Source: Anodontia alba
Taxonomy: Eukaryota; Mollusca; Bivalvia; Lucinida; Lucinidae
DNA length: 64,000 nucleotides
Assembly: GCA_964016985.1 (NCBI GenBank)
Contig: OZ024830.1
Coordinates: forward strand, 80,316,386-80,380,385
Reading direction: 5' to 3'
Shown: positions 54,401 to 64,000 of the stretch, in pieces
Numbering within the stretch: position 1 is the first letter of the stretch
Layout of the letters: each line of letters begins with the position of its first letter
Made by a program: the position numbers and the translations under genes
The notes under the pieces: model-generated
What the model was told of the DNA's origin: nothing
The model's input: only the letters and a program-made list of their open reading frames with translations
The model's database searches: none

Positions 54401-54639
54401 AAATTTATGGGGTAAATACCCAATTATCAGAAATTCTTGTACCTGTTAGAAACAGGGTACCATCCACCCCAACCTATTTCCCACAAAAAAAACACAAACA
54501 AAATGGAAAATATACACGTGTCCAAAGTACACAAGTACCACAATCCTTTGCCTATATGGTAACAACTTTTGGATGCATGAATTTCAAGAACTATTTTCCA
54601 AATGCTCATTCTGAATGTATACATTTTCACCCCCTAGCC

Positions 54640-55298
54640 CCACTCAAGTGCATGACCTAGGGGCAATTCTAGCACAGTTGAAGGTTTAGGTCTGGGAAAG
54701 TAGCATACCAAATTTCAACTTCCTAGCATAAAAGGTACCCATGCTATGACCTCCAAGAGAAAGGCAAAACGTAAACATCAATGTACATTTGAATGTAAAC
54801 TTAAAAACATTCGTTAGACTTTGGTTACAAATGTGACATAATAAACAGTACAGACATAACTTCATGACGAAAACGCTATATGTCCCACTGCTGCTTTCGG
54901 CAGGCTTGGGCGTAAAAATATGGGAGCTAATTATTCACAAGCAATCCATATATGAAATTTCAAGGTCTCATAAGCGTGACGTACGGACAAACAAATGTTT
55001 GTTTGTGTTGAGGTTTTACGGACCAGTCAATCCAATGGGGTCATGTCTAGCGGGGTCAGTTTACCTAAGACACTCGTTTACTGGGCAGGCTTAGTCCTCC
55101 AAGCGGTTAACCAGTATTGTGCACATTCTTTCGCCAGAAACTGACAACTGCCCTTCTTGAATCAGCGGAAGGGAGAGAATGACCGTAGAAAATATTTCAT
55201 GATCAATCTCCACGAAAGAATGTTGCCGAACGAATGAATGGACAGACAAGCCCAAAGCAATATGCCCTCCCAACTTCAAAGTTGAAGTTGAGGGTATA
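54640..55298 (+). mobile_element. HINE-like element with SINE in its microsatellite
   Basis: Units of GTGACCT/GGGGCAATTCTAG type run to GCGTGACGTACGGACAAAC, then a SINE fragment, then GAATGAATGGACAGACAAG and the hairpin TATGCCCTCCCAACTTC / GAAGTTGAGGGTATA (55261-55298). Confidence 0.65.
54997..55228 (-). mobile_element. SINE type 1, 5'-truncated
   Basis: It matches 11398-11625 on the minus strand and stops just before the tRNA head (TGTTGCCG). Flanking AACAAATG and AACGAATG may be a short diverged TSD. Confidence 0.8.
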
Positions 55299-56568
55299 CA
55301 AAAATACAACCATGCCTTAGAAGTTGGACTAGAAAAGTGTCAGTATGACATAGATGCCCCTGCCCAAGGCCATCCTCACCCACACGCAGGTATTTTGCAA
55401 AAACTGAAGTTGAAAAAAGGGTCATAACTCTCATAATATTTGGCAGATTTTACCCTAATTCTAACTTGACCAGATTTTATGATTATATACCTGGGTATAA
55501 AATATGAATCCAATACACAAATCAATCTTTTTTAAAAAAATATCAGAAGGAAAACATCTTTTGAAGGTGAAAAAGAGCCATAACTCCCATAATAATGGGT
55601 TGATTTTATCCTAATTGGAACTTGACCTCTATTTTATGATTATATACCTGTGTGTTAAATATGAATTCAATACACTAATGTTTTCAAAAGATATCAAACT
55701 GAAACTATTTTTCAACATTGAAAAAGGGCTGTAGCTCCAAATATAACTGGTGGATTTTACCCTAAATCAAACTTGACCTATATTTTATAATTATATGCTT
55801 GTGTATAAAATATGAATTCAATTCACTAATATTTTCAAAAGTTGTGGAACGGAAACCATTTTTCAACGTTGAAAAAGGGCCACAACTCCAAAAATAATTG
55901 GTGGATTTTACCCTAAATCGTACTTGACCTACATTTTATGATTATATACCTGTGTATAAAATTTGAATCCAATACACTAAACTTTTCAAAAGATATTGAA
56001 CGGAAACCATTTTTCAACTATTTTTCAACATTGATAAAGGGCCGTAACTCCAAAAATAATTTGTGGATTTTACCCTAAATCAAACTTGACCTATATTTTA
56101 TAATTATATGCTTGTGTATAAAATATAATCCAATTCACTAATCTTTTCAAATGTTATGGAACGGAAACCATTTTTCAAAGTTGAAAAAGGGCCATAACTC
56201 CAAAAATAATTGGTGGGTTTTACCCTAAATCGTACTAGACCTACATTTTATGATTATATACCTGTGTATAAAATTTGAATCCAATACACTAACGTTTTTC
56301 AAAAGATATCGCACGGAAACCATTTTTCAAAGTTGAAAATTTTTCAAAGTTGAAAAGGGCCATAACTCTCAAAATAATTGGTGGATTTTACCCTGAATCG
56401 AACTTTACCTACATTTTATGATTATATACCTGTGTATAAAATTTCAAACCAATATACCAATCCTTTCGAAAGATATCGCACGGAAACCAAAAGTGTTACG
56501 TACGGGACGGACGTACGGACAGCAGTGATACTATATGCGCCCCCATTGAAAATGGCGGGGACATAATT
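55299..56568 (+). mobile_element. headless HINE-like array, ~150-bp units
   Basis: Seven units of the form GTTGAAAAAGGGCCATAACTCC...GGTGGATTTTACCCTAAAT start near 55408, 55565, 55716, 55866, 56029, 56180 and 56350. They are followed by ACGTACGGGACGGACG and the hairpin CCCCCATTGAAAATGGCGGGG (56533-56564). Confidence 0.8.
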
Positions 56569-56638
56569 AGTTGCTTTTTGGTGTATTTACCCAATTAAAA
56601 TTTTTGAAAAAGAAAAACAACAAAAAACAATTCAAACA

Positions 56639-56984
56639 TAGTAAAACCTCAACGGCTCAAACATCTTTAGGACCATGGAAATTTACGCAAGACATGGATA
56701 GTTCCAGCCACTGAGGGTTAATCATAGCCCAGGTCAGGAGGCAAATGGTCATTACTTTGGAAAGACCTTTTGATTTATACAATAATAGTACGTTGAGTAT
56801 ACTCATTAGAATCACCTCAATGAGGCAATTCTAATGAGTACACACAACATATAATTTCAAGAAAATTTCCCTAAATATTTGTTTTCTTGAGCTATTGGAA
56901 GAATTTCATAGGGACTCAAAAACAAATTTGAATCATCCAAGGTAAAAGAGCCATGGGTGTTTGGGTCATTGAGGTGTTACTGTA
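56639..56984. mobile_element. TA-MITE family C copy 4, diverged
   Basis: TAGTAAAACCTCAACGGCTC and GTCATTGAGGTGTTACTGTA ends. Core I form is AGAATCACCTCAATGAGGCAATTCT. Confidence 0.8.
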
Positions 56985-57113
56985 ATACCCAACTATCTGT
57001 AATTCCTGCACCCATTAACAGGGTATCCAAAATAAAAATCCTGGACCCAGTTGTTCAAAGCTAACGACGTCGTTATTTAACGATTCGTTAAAATTTACAT
57101 CAAGTGACACACA

Positions 57114-58079
57114 ACAAGAGCTGGTGTTTGTAAAACACTATGCCCCCAACTGCCTAACACTGCTTGACTCCAACACTGCTTGCCCATGACGGTAACAACA
57201 GTACAAATATATGAGATTTCAACGTTATTTTATCAAAGGGAAATAACTCTAAAATAGGAGATAACTGGGATAAGAAAAAAATACGGGTCACCTATTTTTT
57301 CATGAGGAACCAAAGTATGAAATTTCAAAACATTAGCATACATGGTTGTAAACTTATGCTATACACAATAAAGCAACTACATTAAATGGCCAGAAATTGT
57401 GAAGAGCCATAACTCCAACATTTCATTTAATTGGTTCAAAATTTAATCAGGTGATCTCCTCCTCAATCCCAATCAGTATACCAAATATCATGGCTCTGGC
57501 TTAAATACTTTTTGAGATATCTTGCTGACAAGGTCAAAATGCCTATAACTACAAAGGGCAATAACTACATTGATTTTTCATGGAATTCCCTAAAAAACAA
57601 ATCAGGTAATCTCCACATCATCCCCAATCAGCATATAATATTTCAAGACCCTAGCTGAAGTACTTTTTGAGACATCTTGCTGACAAGGTCAAAATGTGCA
57701 GAACCGCAAAGGGCTGTAACTTTATCAATATTTTCACGGAATTCTCTCAAAATATAATCAGGTAATTTACACATCATTCCCACTCATTAAATCGAATTTC
57801 AAGAACCCAGCTTAAATACTTTTCAAGATATCTTGCTCACAAGATTGAATTCTGATTTTTTGAAAGGGGCATAACTCTAAACAAACATGCTGGACAAGGT
57901 AAAAAAATAGGAGTCAGCTATTTTTTCATTGGGAACCCAAATATAAAATTTCAAAACCCTAGCATGGTTCTTAAGATATGGCATGCACAAAAAAGCTTGA
58001 CGAACGGATAAACGGACAGACAGACAAACAAAGGCAAAGTAATATGCCCCGTCAACTTCATTCTAAACTGGGGGCATAA
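57114..58079 (+). mobile_element. HINE-like element, nested in J
   Basis: The head ACAAGAGCTGGTGTTTGTAA makes a GTGTTT/AAACAC hairpin. Units of about 152-156 bp with CTTGCTGACAAGGTCAAAATG (57525, 57676, 57832) follow. The end is GACGAACGGATAAACGGACAG and the hairpin TATGCCCC...GGGGGCATA (58043-58079). Confidence 0.8.
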
Positions 58080-59951
58080 TCAGGTCATCTACTCATCGCT
58101 ACCAATCTATTCATCAAGTTTCAAGGCTCCAGCTTCAATAGTTTTTAGATATTTTGCTGAAAAGGGAAACATGCCCAAATTTACAAAGGGCCATTACTTA
58201 CAAAATATTTTTCAGAATTTACACAAAAGTTAATCAGGTCATCTACTCATCATTACCAATCAATTCAACAAGTTTCAAGTCTCTAGCTCTAACAGTTTTT
58301 GGGATATTTTGCTGACAAGATAAAAATGTAAAAAATTACAAAGGGCAATAACTCAATAAGTATTTTTCAAAATTTAATCAAAAGTTAATCAGGTTGACTA
58401 CTCATCACTACTAGTCTATTCATCAAGTTTCAAGCCTCTAGCTCCAACGGTTTTTGAGATATTTTGCTGACAAGGTAAAAATGCCCAAAATTACAAAGGG
58501 CCATAACTCATGAAGTATTTTTCAGAATTTTTTCAAAAGCTAATCAGGTCATCTACTCATCACTATGAATCCATTTACTAAGTTTCAAGGTTCTAGCTCA
58601 AACAGTTTTTGAGATATTTTGCTGACAAGGTAAAAATGCCCAAAATTACAAAGGGCCACAACACAAGAAGTATTTTTCAAAATTTCTTCAAATGTTAATC
58701 AGGTTGTCTACTCATCACTACCAGTCTATTCTTGTTGTTTCAAGGCTCTAGCTCCAATGCTTTTTGAGGTATTTTGCTGACAAGGTAAAATTGCCCAAAA
58801 TTACAAAGGGCCATAACTCATGAAGTATTTTTCAGAATTTCTTCAAAAAAGTTAATCAGGTCATCTACTCATCACTACGAAATCCATTTATTAAGTTTCA
58901 AGGCTCTAGCTCTAACAATTTTTTAGATATTTTGCTGACAAGGTAAAAATGCCCAAAATTACAAAGGGGAATAACTCAAGAAGTATTTTTCAACATTTCT
59001 TCAAAAGTTAATCAGGTTGTCTACTCATCATTACCAGTCTATTCATCAAGCTTCAAGGCTCTAGCTTCAATAGTTTTTGAGATTTTTTGCTGACAAGGTA
59101 AAAATGCCCAAAATTACAAAGGGCCATAACTCATGAAGTATTTTTCAGAATTTCTTCAAAAGTTTATCAGGTCATCTACTCATCACTACAAATCCATTTA
59201 CTAAGTTTCAAGGCTCTAGCTCTAACAGTTTTTGAGATATTTTGCTGACAAGGTAAAAATGCCCAAAATTACAAAGGGCCATAACTCAAGAAGTATTTTT
59301 CAAAATTTTTTCAGGTTGTCTACTTATCACTACCTGTCTATTCTTGTTGTTTCAAGGCTCTAGCTCCAATGCTTTTTGAGGTATTTTGCTGACAAGGTAA
59401 AAATGCCCAAAAATTCAAAGGGCCATAACTCATGAAGTATTTTTCAGAATTTCTTCAAAAGTTAATCAGGTCATCTACTCATCACTATGAATCCATTTAC
59501 TAAGTTTCAAGGTTCTAGCTCAAACAGTTTTTGAGATATTTTGCTGACAAGGTAAAAATGTCCAAAATTACAAAGGGCCATAACTCAAGAAGTATTTTCC
59601 AAATTTCTTCAAAAGTTTATCAGGTTGTCTACTCATCACTACCAGTCTATCATTCAAGTTTCAAAGCTCTAGCTTCAACACTTTTGAGATATTTTGCTGA
59701 CAAGATTGCATCCGTATTTTTTCAAAGGGCCATAACTCAGAAAAGGGGCATAATCCTGTCAAGAAAAAAAATACGTGTCAGCTATTTTTTTCATGAGGAA
59801 TCCATATAAGAAATTTCAAAACAGTAGCATTCACGGTTCTAAAGTTATGCTATGCATCAAAAAGCGTGACAAACGGACGGACGGAAGGACGGACGGACGA
59901 ACAACCCAGAAGCAATATGCCCCTCCAACTGCTTTGAAGTTGGGGGCATAA
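58080..59951 (+). mobile_element. headless HINE-like array, ~155-bp units
   Basis: About 11 units carrying TTTTGCTGACAAGGTAAAAA (near 58469, 58624, 58780, 58935, 59092, 59246, 59391, 59547, 59698) follow directly on the previous terminal hairpin. The end is (ACGG)-rich 59874-59902 and the hairpin TATGCCCCTCCAACT / AGTTGGGGGCATA (59919-59950). Confidence 0.8.
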
Positions 59952-60566
59952 ATATGCTGAAAGTTTTTGCTGAAAAAATGTGAGTAGCTTTTGCAGGGCA
60001 AAAGCTACTCACATTTTTTCAGCAAAAAATATCAGAATATTATATATTGAATCCGCTAAAACAGTTAACGAAATGACCCTTAACGAGCTCGTTAAGCTAA
60101 CAATGCTTTGAACAACTGGGCCCTGATACTCAGAGTAAAATAGCCAAAAATACCAATTGCTTAAAACCTTATCTAAGGCTCTGATAGAATACAGAGAAAC
60201 TAAATATGCAGATATCTTACATTTTTATCGAACATTTTACTTGTTCTAAAATTCGAACAATTCCATTCTATTACCTGTCAATGTGTCTTAAAAAGGCTGG
60301 ATGAGTCACAATGTAGACACTGATCAGTGCTGCACTCAGTGGCATATGATCTGGGTCTACACTGTATTCCCAGGACTGGGCTAGTTTGAATGAAATATCA
60401 AAGCATATTTTCAGGATGAATTCAGGCAACTCTGCCAAACTGTTTTTGCCTCTCTTTTGAAAAGGGTCTTTGTTGTGCTAGAAAGCAAACAGAAGTCACA
60501 ACAGTTATCTCCCGTGTAAAAAATTGCAGAACATCTACCATGTGTAGCTAGACACTTACCGTTTCT

Positions 60567-60917
60567 AATTTGAGCTAATTACCACACATACCCTTATAAG
60601 TGCACAGTCAAGCAATTTCGTATTCTTGTAGTAGATTACAGACCTTGTACTTTTATCTTCTTCTTTATAAAATGCATATGTTGTGGGTACTCATATTCAA
60701 ATGAATACCCACAACATATGCTTTTATGAATAAAATCAGAAAAAATGTTGCACAAGCATCATTATAAATACCTCTCATGAAGTTTTCTGCTGATCTATCT
60801 TTAGATTGTGCGTTTACTAGACGGATATTGTGCGTTTACAAGGCGGATATTTTACTAAAAGTTATTCCAGTAATCTTGAAAAACCTAAGTGCACAGTGTG
60901 GTAATTAGGTCAAATAG
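60567..60917. mobile_element. MITE family D copy 2
   Basis: ATTTGAGCTAATTACCACAC and GTGTGGTAATTAGGTCAAAT ends. Core I is reduced to CATATGTTGTGGGTACTCAT / ATGAATACCCACAACATATG without the GCCTC tip. Confidence 0.9.
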
Positions 60918-61368
60918 GGTATTTGTCCTTTTTAAGACCAAATGCAGAAAGTATTTAGATGATCACTGTTATTTTTGCACCAAAATATATCTTGTGGGTA
61001 GTTATTTCAGCTGCCTAAGCATGGCAATTCCATGTAAAATAGACAAACTAGAAATTCACATTCATGAAAAACATATGGTCCTTCACCTTTTCACCTCACC
61101 TCCCACACCCAATCTGCAAAATTCTTAGTGACTGAAAGTGTCAGGCCTGTAACTCTAATAAACTCTTCACACTGTCCCATTGATGTATCTATGCAAGTTT
61201 GACCTAAATGCATCCATAAATTCAGGTGACAGAGTGCACGCGAACTGTTTGTGGTAAAATAGAAAGTGATATGGCAGTGGAGGAATTTGGGGAGAGGAGG
61301 GACATGAAAATGTTCTAAATTGTCACCTTATGTGAAGATGTTGGCTACATCAAACTAAATTAATGAAA

Positions 61369-61590
61369 TACACCAAAACCTCTTTATAACACTATAGTCG
61401 GGGTCCATAGCATAAACTGTTAGTTAAACAACCGTGTTATATCCAAACAAAAATGTATAGATTATATTGAAAAATGACCATTTATGGTCATTTTTCAATA
61501 TAATCTTTGCATTTTTGGGATCCATCTTTGAACCGTGTTATATCCAAAACTGTGTTATAAATAACCATGTTATAAAGAGGTTGAAGTGTA
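61369..61590. mobile_element. TA-MITE beside the exon 2 splice donor
   Basis: TACACCAAAACCTCTTTATA and TATAAAGAGGTTGAAGTGTA are inverted ends with TA. The centre is a perfect stem ATTATATTGAAAAATGACCAT / ATGGTCATTTTTCAATATAAT (61461-61504). It ends 10 bases from the GT of the exon 2 donor. Confidence 0.9.
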
Positions 61591-61600
61591 CCATTCTTAC

Positions 61601-61704
61601 CAGTTTCACATTCTTTCACTTCTTTAGTAACAAGGCCAAGGTATTCTGCTGTGTATGATGCTAGGTCAACTATATCTTCAACTCCATTTGTCAACAGTTT
61701 GTAA
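61601..61704 (-). CDS. unrecognised four-exon gene, exon 2
   Basis: 104 bases between ATTCTATTTACAG and GTAAGAATGG, both good splice sites. It enters in phase 2 and leaves in phase 1. It encodes KLLTNGVEDIVDLASYTAEY and LGLVTKEVKECET, which look like continuous amphipathic helix with one Cys. No stop occurs in the used frame. Together with exon 1 this suggests a helical, perhaps coiled-coil, N-terminal half. Confidence 0.75.
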
Positions 61705-61790
61705 CTGTAAATAGAATATCTCAATTCTCAAGCACTAACAAGTATCATAAGTAATAAATGCTAAATAATGGGAAACTTAAATATTGATTT

Positions 61791-61972
61791 TTAACCATTA
61801 CCACCCTCTCAGAAAATTCAGCAGACAACAAACTGATGATATTTTTCTTGTTTTTCCAGAAAAGGAGGCAATCTGCATGAAATCCCAATGCCTATTTACT
61901 GGGAAAAATAAGACAAATATTTCAAAATGTTGTCTGAAGACCTATATCAGCATGGGCTGATATAGGTCTTCA
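61791..61972. mobile_element. TTAA-MITE family F, truncated, next to a small hairpin
   Basis: TTAACCATTACCACCCTCTC and TTCAGCAGACAACAAACTGATG at the left. The core is reduced. The right end merges into the hairpin GAAGACCTATATCAGC / GCTGATATAGGTCTTC (61937-61972). Confidence 0.7.
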
Positions 61973-61974
61973 CT

Positions 61975-62740
61975 GGGTGTACTTGGGAGTTGATGTGCTC
62001 CGGCTCATACTGCAAAGCATTTGCATAAAAATGTATATATATAAAAAACTGTTTGTCACTATTCTAAACTCTTTAAGTTTTGCACTTGTGAAGTTTCATA
62101 GTGACAGATTGTATCATTGATCCAATCTAATGTATACATTATTTTGTGCATTTCTGCCATTTCATTAAATGTTGCAAGGAAACGTCATATAGTTTGGCGT
62201 TCTTGATGTCAAATTATTTGGCGTTTAACCGTCACATAGTAACGTCATAAACATTTGCTAGTAACATTCAGACATTTTGTGCACTGAAGAAGGATTAAAT
62301 TCCGAAACTAGTTTGCAGTAAAGTTTCTAGAGTTGTGCTGATTTTTTTCTCCCAAGAAACTTTTATCCAGCATGCTTAAGCATTTAATAGGTGTGTTTAG
62401 GAGACACAGATAGTCAAATGGATGCAAGTCAAATTGACATGTGCCAAATATTTTTGGGAAATTACTGAATGACAAAACCACCCCCATTATAACAAATGGC
62501 GATATCCATGTTCTCAAATGGCTATACCCATGTTAACAAATGGCGTATAAAAATTTCTGCATTCCAATAAATCTTTCAAACATTAATAAAATCCCTATGG
62601 CCGAGCATTTTGCCCTCTTCTACTAAAATATATCAAGCCTTTCCAGTTGTTCCACTGATCAATTATAATCCATCATCAGTCAGTTTTGCCTCTTGTGACT
62701 GATGATCAGAGAGAAAATTTGTAGTCAACCGATCAGAAAA
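61975..62740. other. no recognisable element
   Basis: AT-rich intronic DNA. Short direct repeats of ACAAATGGCG and CCCATGTT occur near 62493-62550. No TIRs were found. Confidence 0.45.
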
Positions 62741-62749
62741 TTCTATTTT

Positions 62750-62880
62750 AGTCCTTGTAATGCTGAATAAATTAAGAAACCACGCCCATTTCTAATTGTC
62801 AGTCAATCGGCTTACTTAAATCCAAATTGTTGATATAAATTCACATACTGGATGACACAGTGCAGATCAAGATCAGTTGA
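62750..62880. repeat. repeat Q, truncated copy
   Basis: TGCTGAATAAATTAAGAAACC...TTCTAATTGTCAGTCAATCG...GTTGATATAAATTCA aligns with 53140-53270. It stops inside the hairpin's left arm. Confidence 0.75.
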
Positions 62881-63099
62881 TAAAAATAGTCCGAAATAAG
62901 CATAACTCCAGATGAGGTACTTACTTTTTCCACCAAAAAGTACTGCAGACGTTAAAGTACTATTTTGCAAAAAAAGAAAAAAAAAATCAGGACTATTTTA
63001 GCCCAAAATTAGGGTTATTTTCAAAAAATTTTAGTGCTAAAATTAGGAATTAAAGGGCTTTTTCAAACAAAATTACACACAGACATACTATACGAGGGT

Positions 63100-63132
63100 T
63101 GTTCAATATATTCGTAGACTGGTTTTATAATT
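63100..63132. mobile_element. mariner-like terminal sequence, single end
   Basis: TACGAGGGTTGTTCAATA resembles the end of mariner-type elements. No matching opposite end or transposase frame was found, so it is at best a remnant. Confidence 0.35.
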
Positions 63133-63444
63133 TCAACTTCCAATCTCTCAGAGAAATAAAACAAATACCATAGTAAACAACAGTCTTTCATATGCATGTG
63201 TACCAAATATTACACCAAACACACTGTACATACAGATATGGCTAAAATAAATGTGCCATCTAAGCGCAACCACAACATGGCGCAGTTCACATTCCGACAC
63301 CAGTGACGTCGTCCACAGTCAATAACAAAAAGTGAAGTTTCACTTTTTCTAAAAGTATGCCTCAAAATGGAATATGCATCATTGATGTCGTTCAGGCCAC
63401 TGTCTCTTAATACATGTAACATCAAAAACCAAGCCGTAGAATAC

Positions 63445-63554
63445 CCTCGAGTGATTTTATTTGTTTCTCTCTGAAGTTGTTGCAAATTGTCAAATGTTTG
63501 TCCCTTCAACTGTAGTTTGATGCTAGCCGGCCCTACGAAAACCACTTGTGCCAT
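63445..63554 (-). CDS. unrecognised four-exon gene, exon 1 (start)
   Basis: ATG at 63554 is preceded directly by an in-frame TAA, so the start is supported. The exon encodes 36 codons plus two bases: a short hydrophobic start (MAQVVFVGP) then QLKGQTFDNLQQLQRETNKI, a likely helix. The donor CGAGG|GTATTC is moderate in strength; it is the best one that gives phase 2, which exon 2 needs, and joining them makes a Gly. The frame runs open past the donor to 63210, but that extension is less likely coding. The function is unknown. Confidence 0.6.
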
Positions 63555-63777
63555 TTAAAACACAAGGGCCCTGCTCACTTTACGTTCGCCTTTTGCCTTC
63601 TGCAGCATCTTGTACGTTTTTGTTGGCATTTTTCCAAGATCCAAGCATAATTTTATATTCCCGCGGATTTCCATGCGTTCTTTCGTTGATATTTTGACGT
63701 TTATGAGTGTACAGGTCACCTTGTTCCAACATTGTTTATTTCAAACTCCAACATCCAAAGGACCTCAAAAATTGACA

Positions 63778-63785
63778 TGACGTCA
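63778..63785. promoter_or_regulatory. perfect CRE (TGACGTCA) upstream of the four-exon gene
   Basis: The palindrome TGACGTCA lies about 225 bases upstream of the ATG at 63554, a plausible core-promoter distance. Binding by CREB/ATF-type factors is inferred from the motif only. Confidence 0.5.
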
Positions 63786-64000
63786 TCATAACTTTATGCA
63801 ACAATCCAGGAGGTTTTGTATGAATGTACAGGATTCATTAATGAATGTATTAGTGGATGAACTAGTGCGAAATGTACATAACGTTGGATGGGGGTGGTAG
63901 CGCGTTACTATGGTAATGCAGATGCGCATTAAATGTAACTAGTTTGTTTTATGGGTGAAATTTTTGGCTTAGTTATAGATAACAGATTCAAGTTTGTTAT

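Larger units (their letters stand above)
57043..60123. mobile_element. MITE family J copy 2, filled by HINE-like elements
   Basis: GGACCCAGTTGTTCAAAGCT and GCTTTGAACAACTGGGCCC are inverted ends 3 kb apart. The hairpin TTTTTGCTGAAAAAATGTG...CACATTTTTTCAGCAAAAA (59964-60029) is the family centre. Everything between 57114 and 59951 is inserted HINE-like DNA. Confidence 0.85.

Noticed and set aside
63210..63444. Extension of the exon 1 reading frame to 114 codons
   Set aside because: The donor at 63444 gives the phase needed by exon 2, and the extension contains a TTTTTCTAAAAG hairpin-like stretch and no helical continuity. It remains possible as an alternative isoform.
63093..63450. Complete mariner element with TACGAGGG ends
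   Set aside because: The right candidate (ACCCTCGAG at 63443) matches only about 8 bases, and no transposase motif lies between.

Overview
The window looks like animal nuclear DNA, most likely from a bivalve mollusc (perhaps a venerid-type clam). It is AT-rich, and its genes are split by spliceosomal introns. There are three or more tRNA-derived SINE types, a decayed Penelope-like reverse transcriptase and dozens of TIR-bounded MITEs. It also holds pearl/MINE-like (Helentron-related) elements, in which 145-345 bp tandem units lead into an ACGG microsatellite and a terminal hairpin; that architecture is known from oysters and clams. No bacterial operon, CRISPR array, rRNA or virus was seen. 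The taxon is inferred from repeat content only.

Two genes can be supported, both on the minus strand. (1) At 5961-7110 lies the main coding exon of a GT14 core-2/I-branching beta-1,6-N-acetylglucosaminyltransferase (GCNT family), a Golgi type II membrane enzyme. The exon ends at a clear splice donor and the C-terminal exon is not in the window. (2) At 49900-63554 I assembled a four-exon gene (63445-63554, 61601-61704, 52781-52824, 49900-50157). Its intron phases agree and it gives a 171-residue protein that I do not recognise. A perfect CRE lies upstream of its ATG. An unrecognised 91-codon ORF at 29535-29810 is listed with low confidence.

Layout: 0.6-5.7 kb, two blocks of pearl/HINE-like tandem-repeat elements within or beside the GCNT intron; 6-7.1 kb, GCNT exon; 7.6-11.9 kb, MITEs and SINEs, one SINE with a 13-bp target duplication; 12.2-15 kb, three copies of an element with G-tract ends; 15.7-16.4 kb, a 39-bp minisatellite; 16.9-22.9 kb, MITEs; 23-28 kb and 34.2-36.8 kb, three copies of a large composite repeat, one inverted; 32-32.8 kb, two back-to-back TA-MITEs; 33.5-34.2 kb, a decayed PLE reverse transcriptase; 37-49.5 kb, dense nested MITEs; 49.9-63.6 kb, the four-exon gene, whose introns are filled with MITEs, a SINE and about 5 kb of HINE-like tandem repeats.

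The most unusual structure is not a gene. A few long perfect hairpins ('core' modules) recur at the centres of MITE families whose terminal inverted repeats differ. In each copy the two hairpin arms match each other better than they match the same arm in other copies. Separately, three HINE-like loci each show two terminal modules in tandem behind one head. Both patterns are visible directly in the sequence and are developed in the findings.
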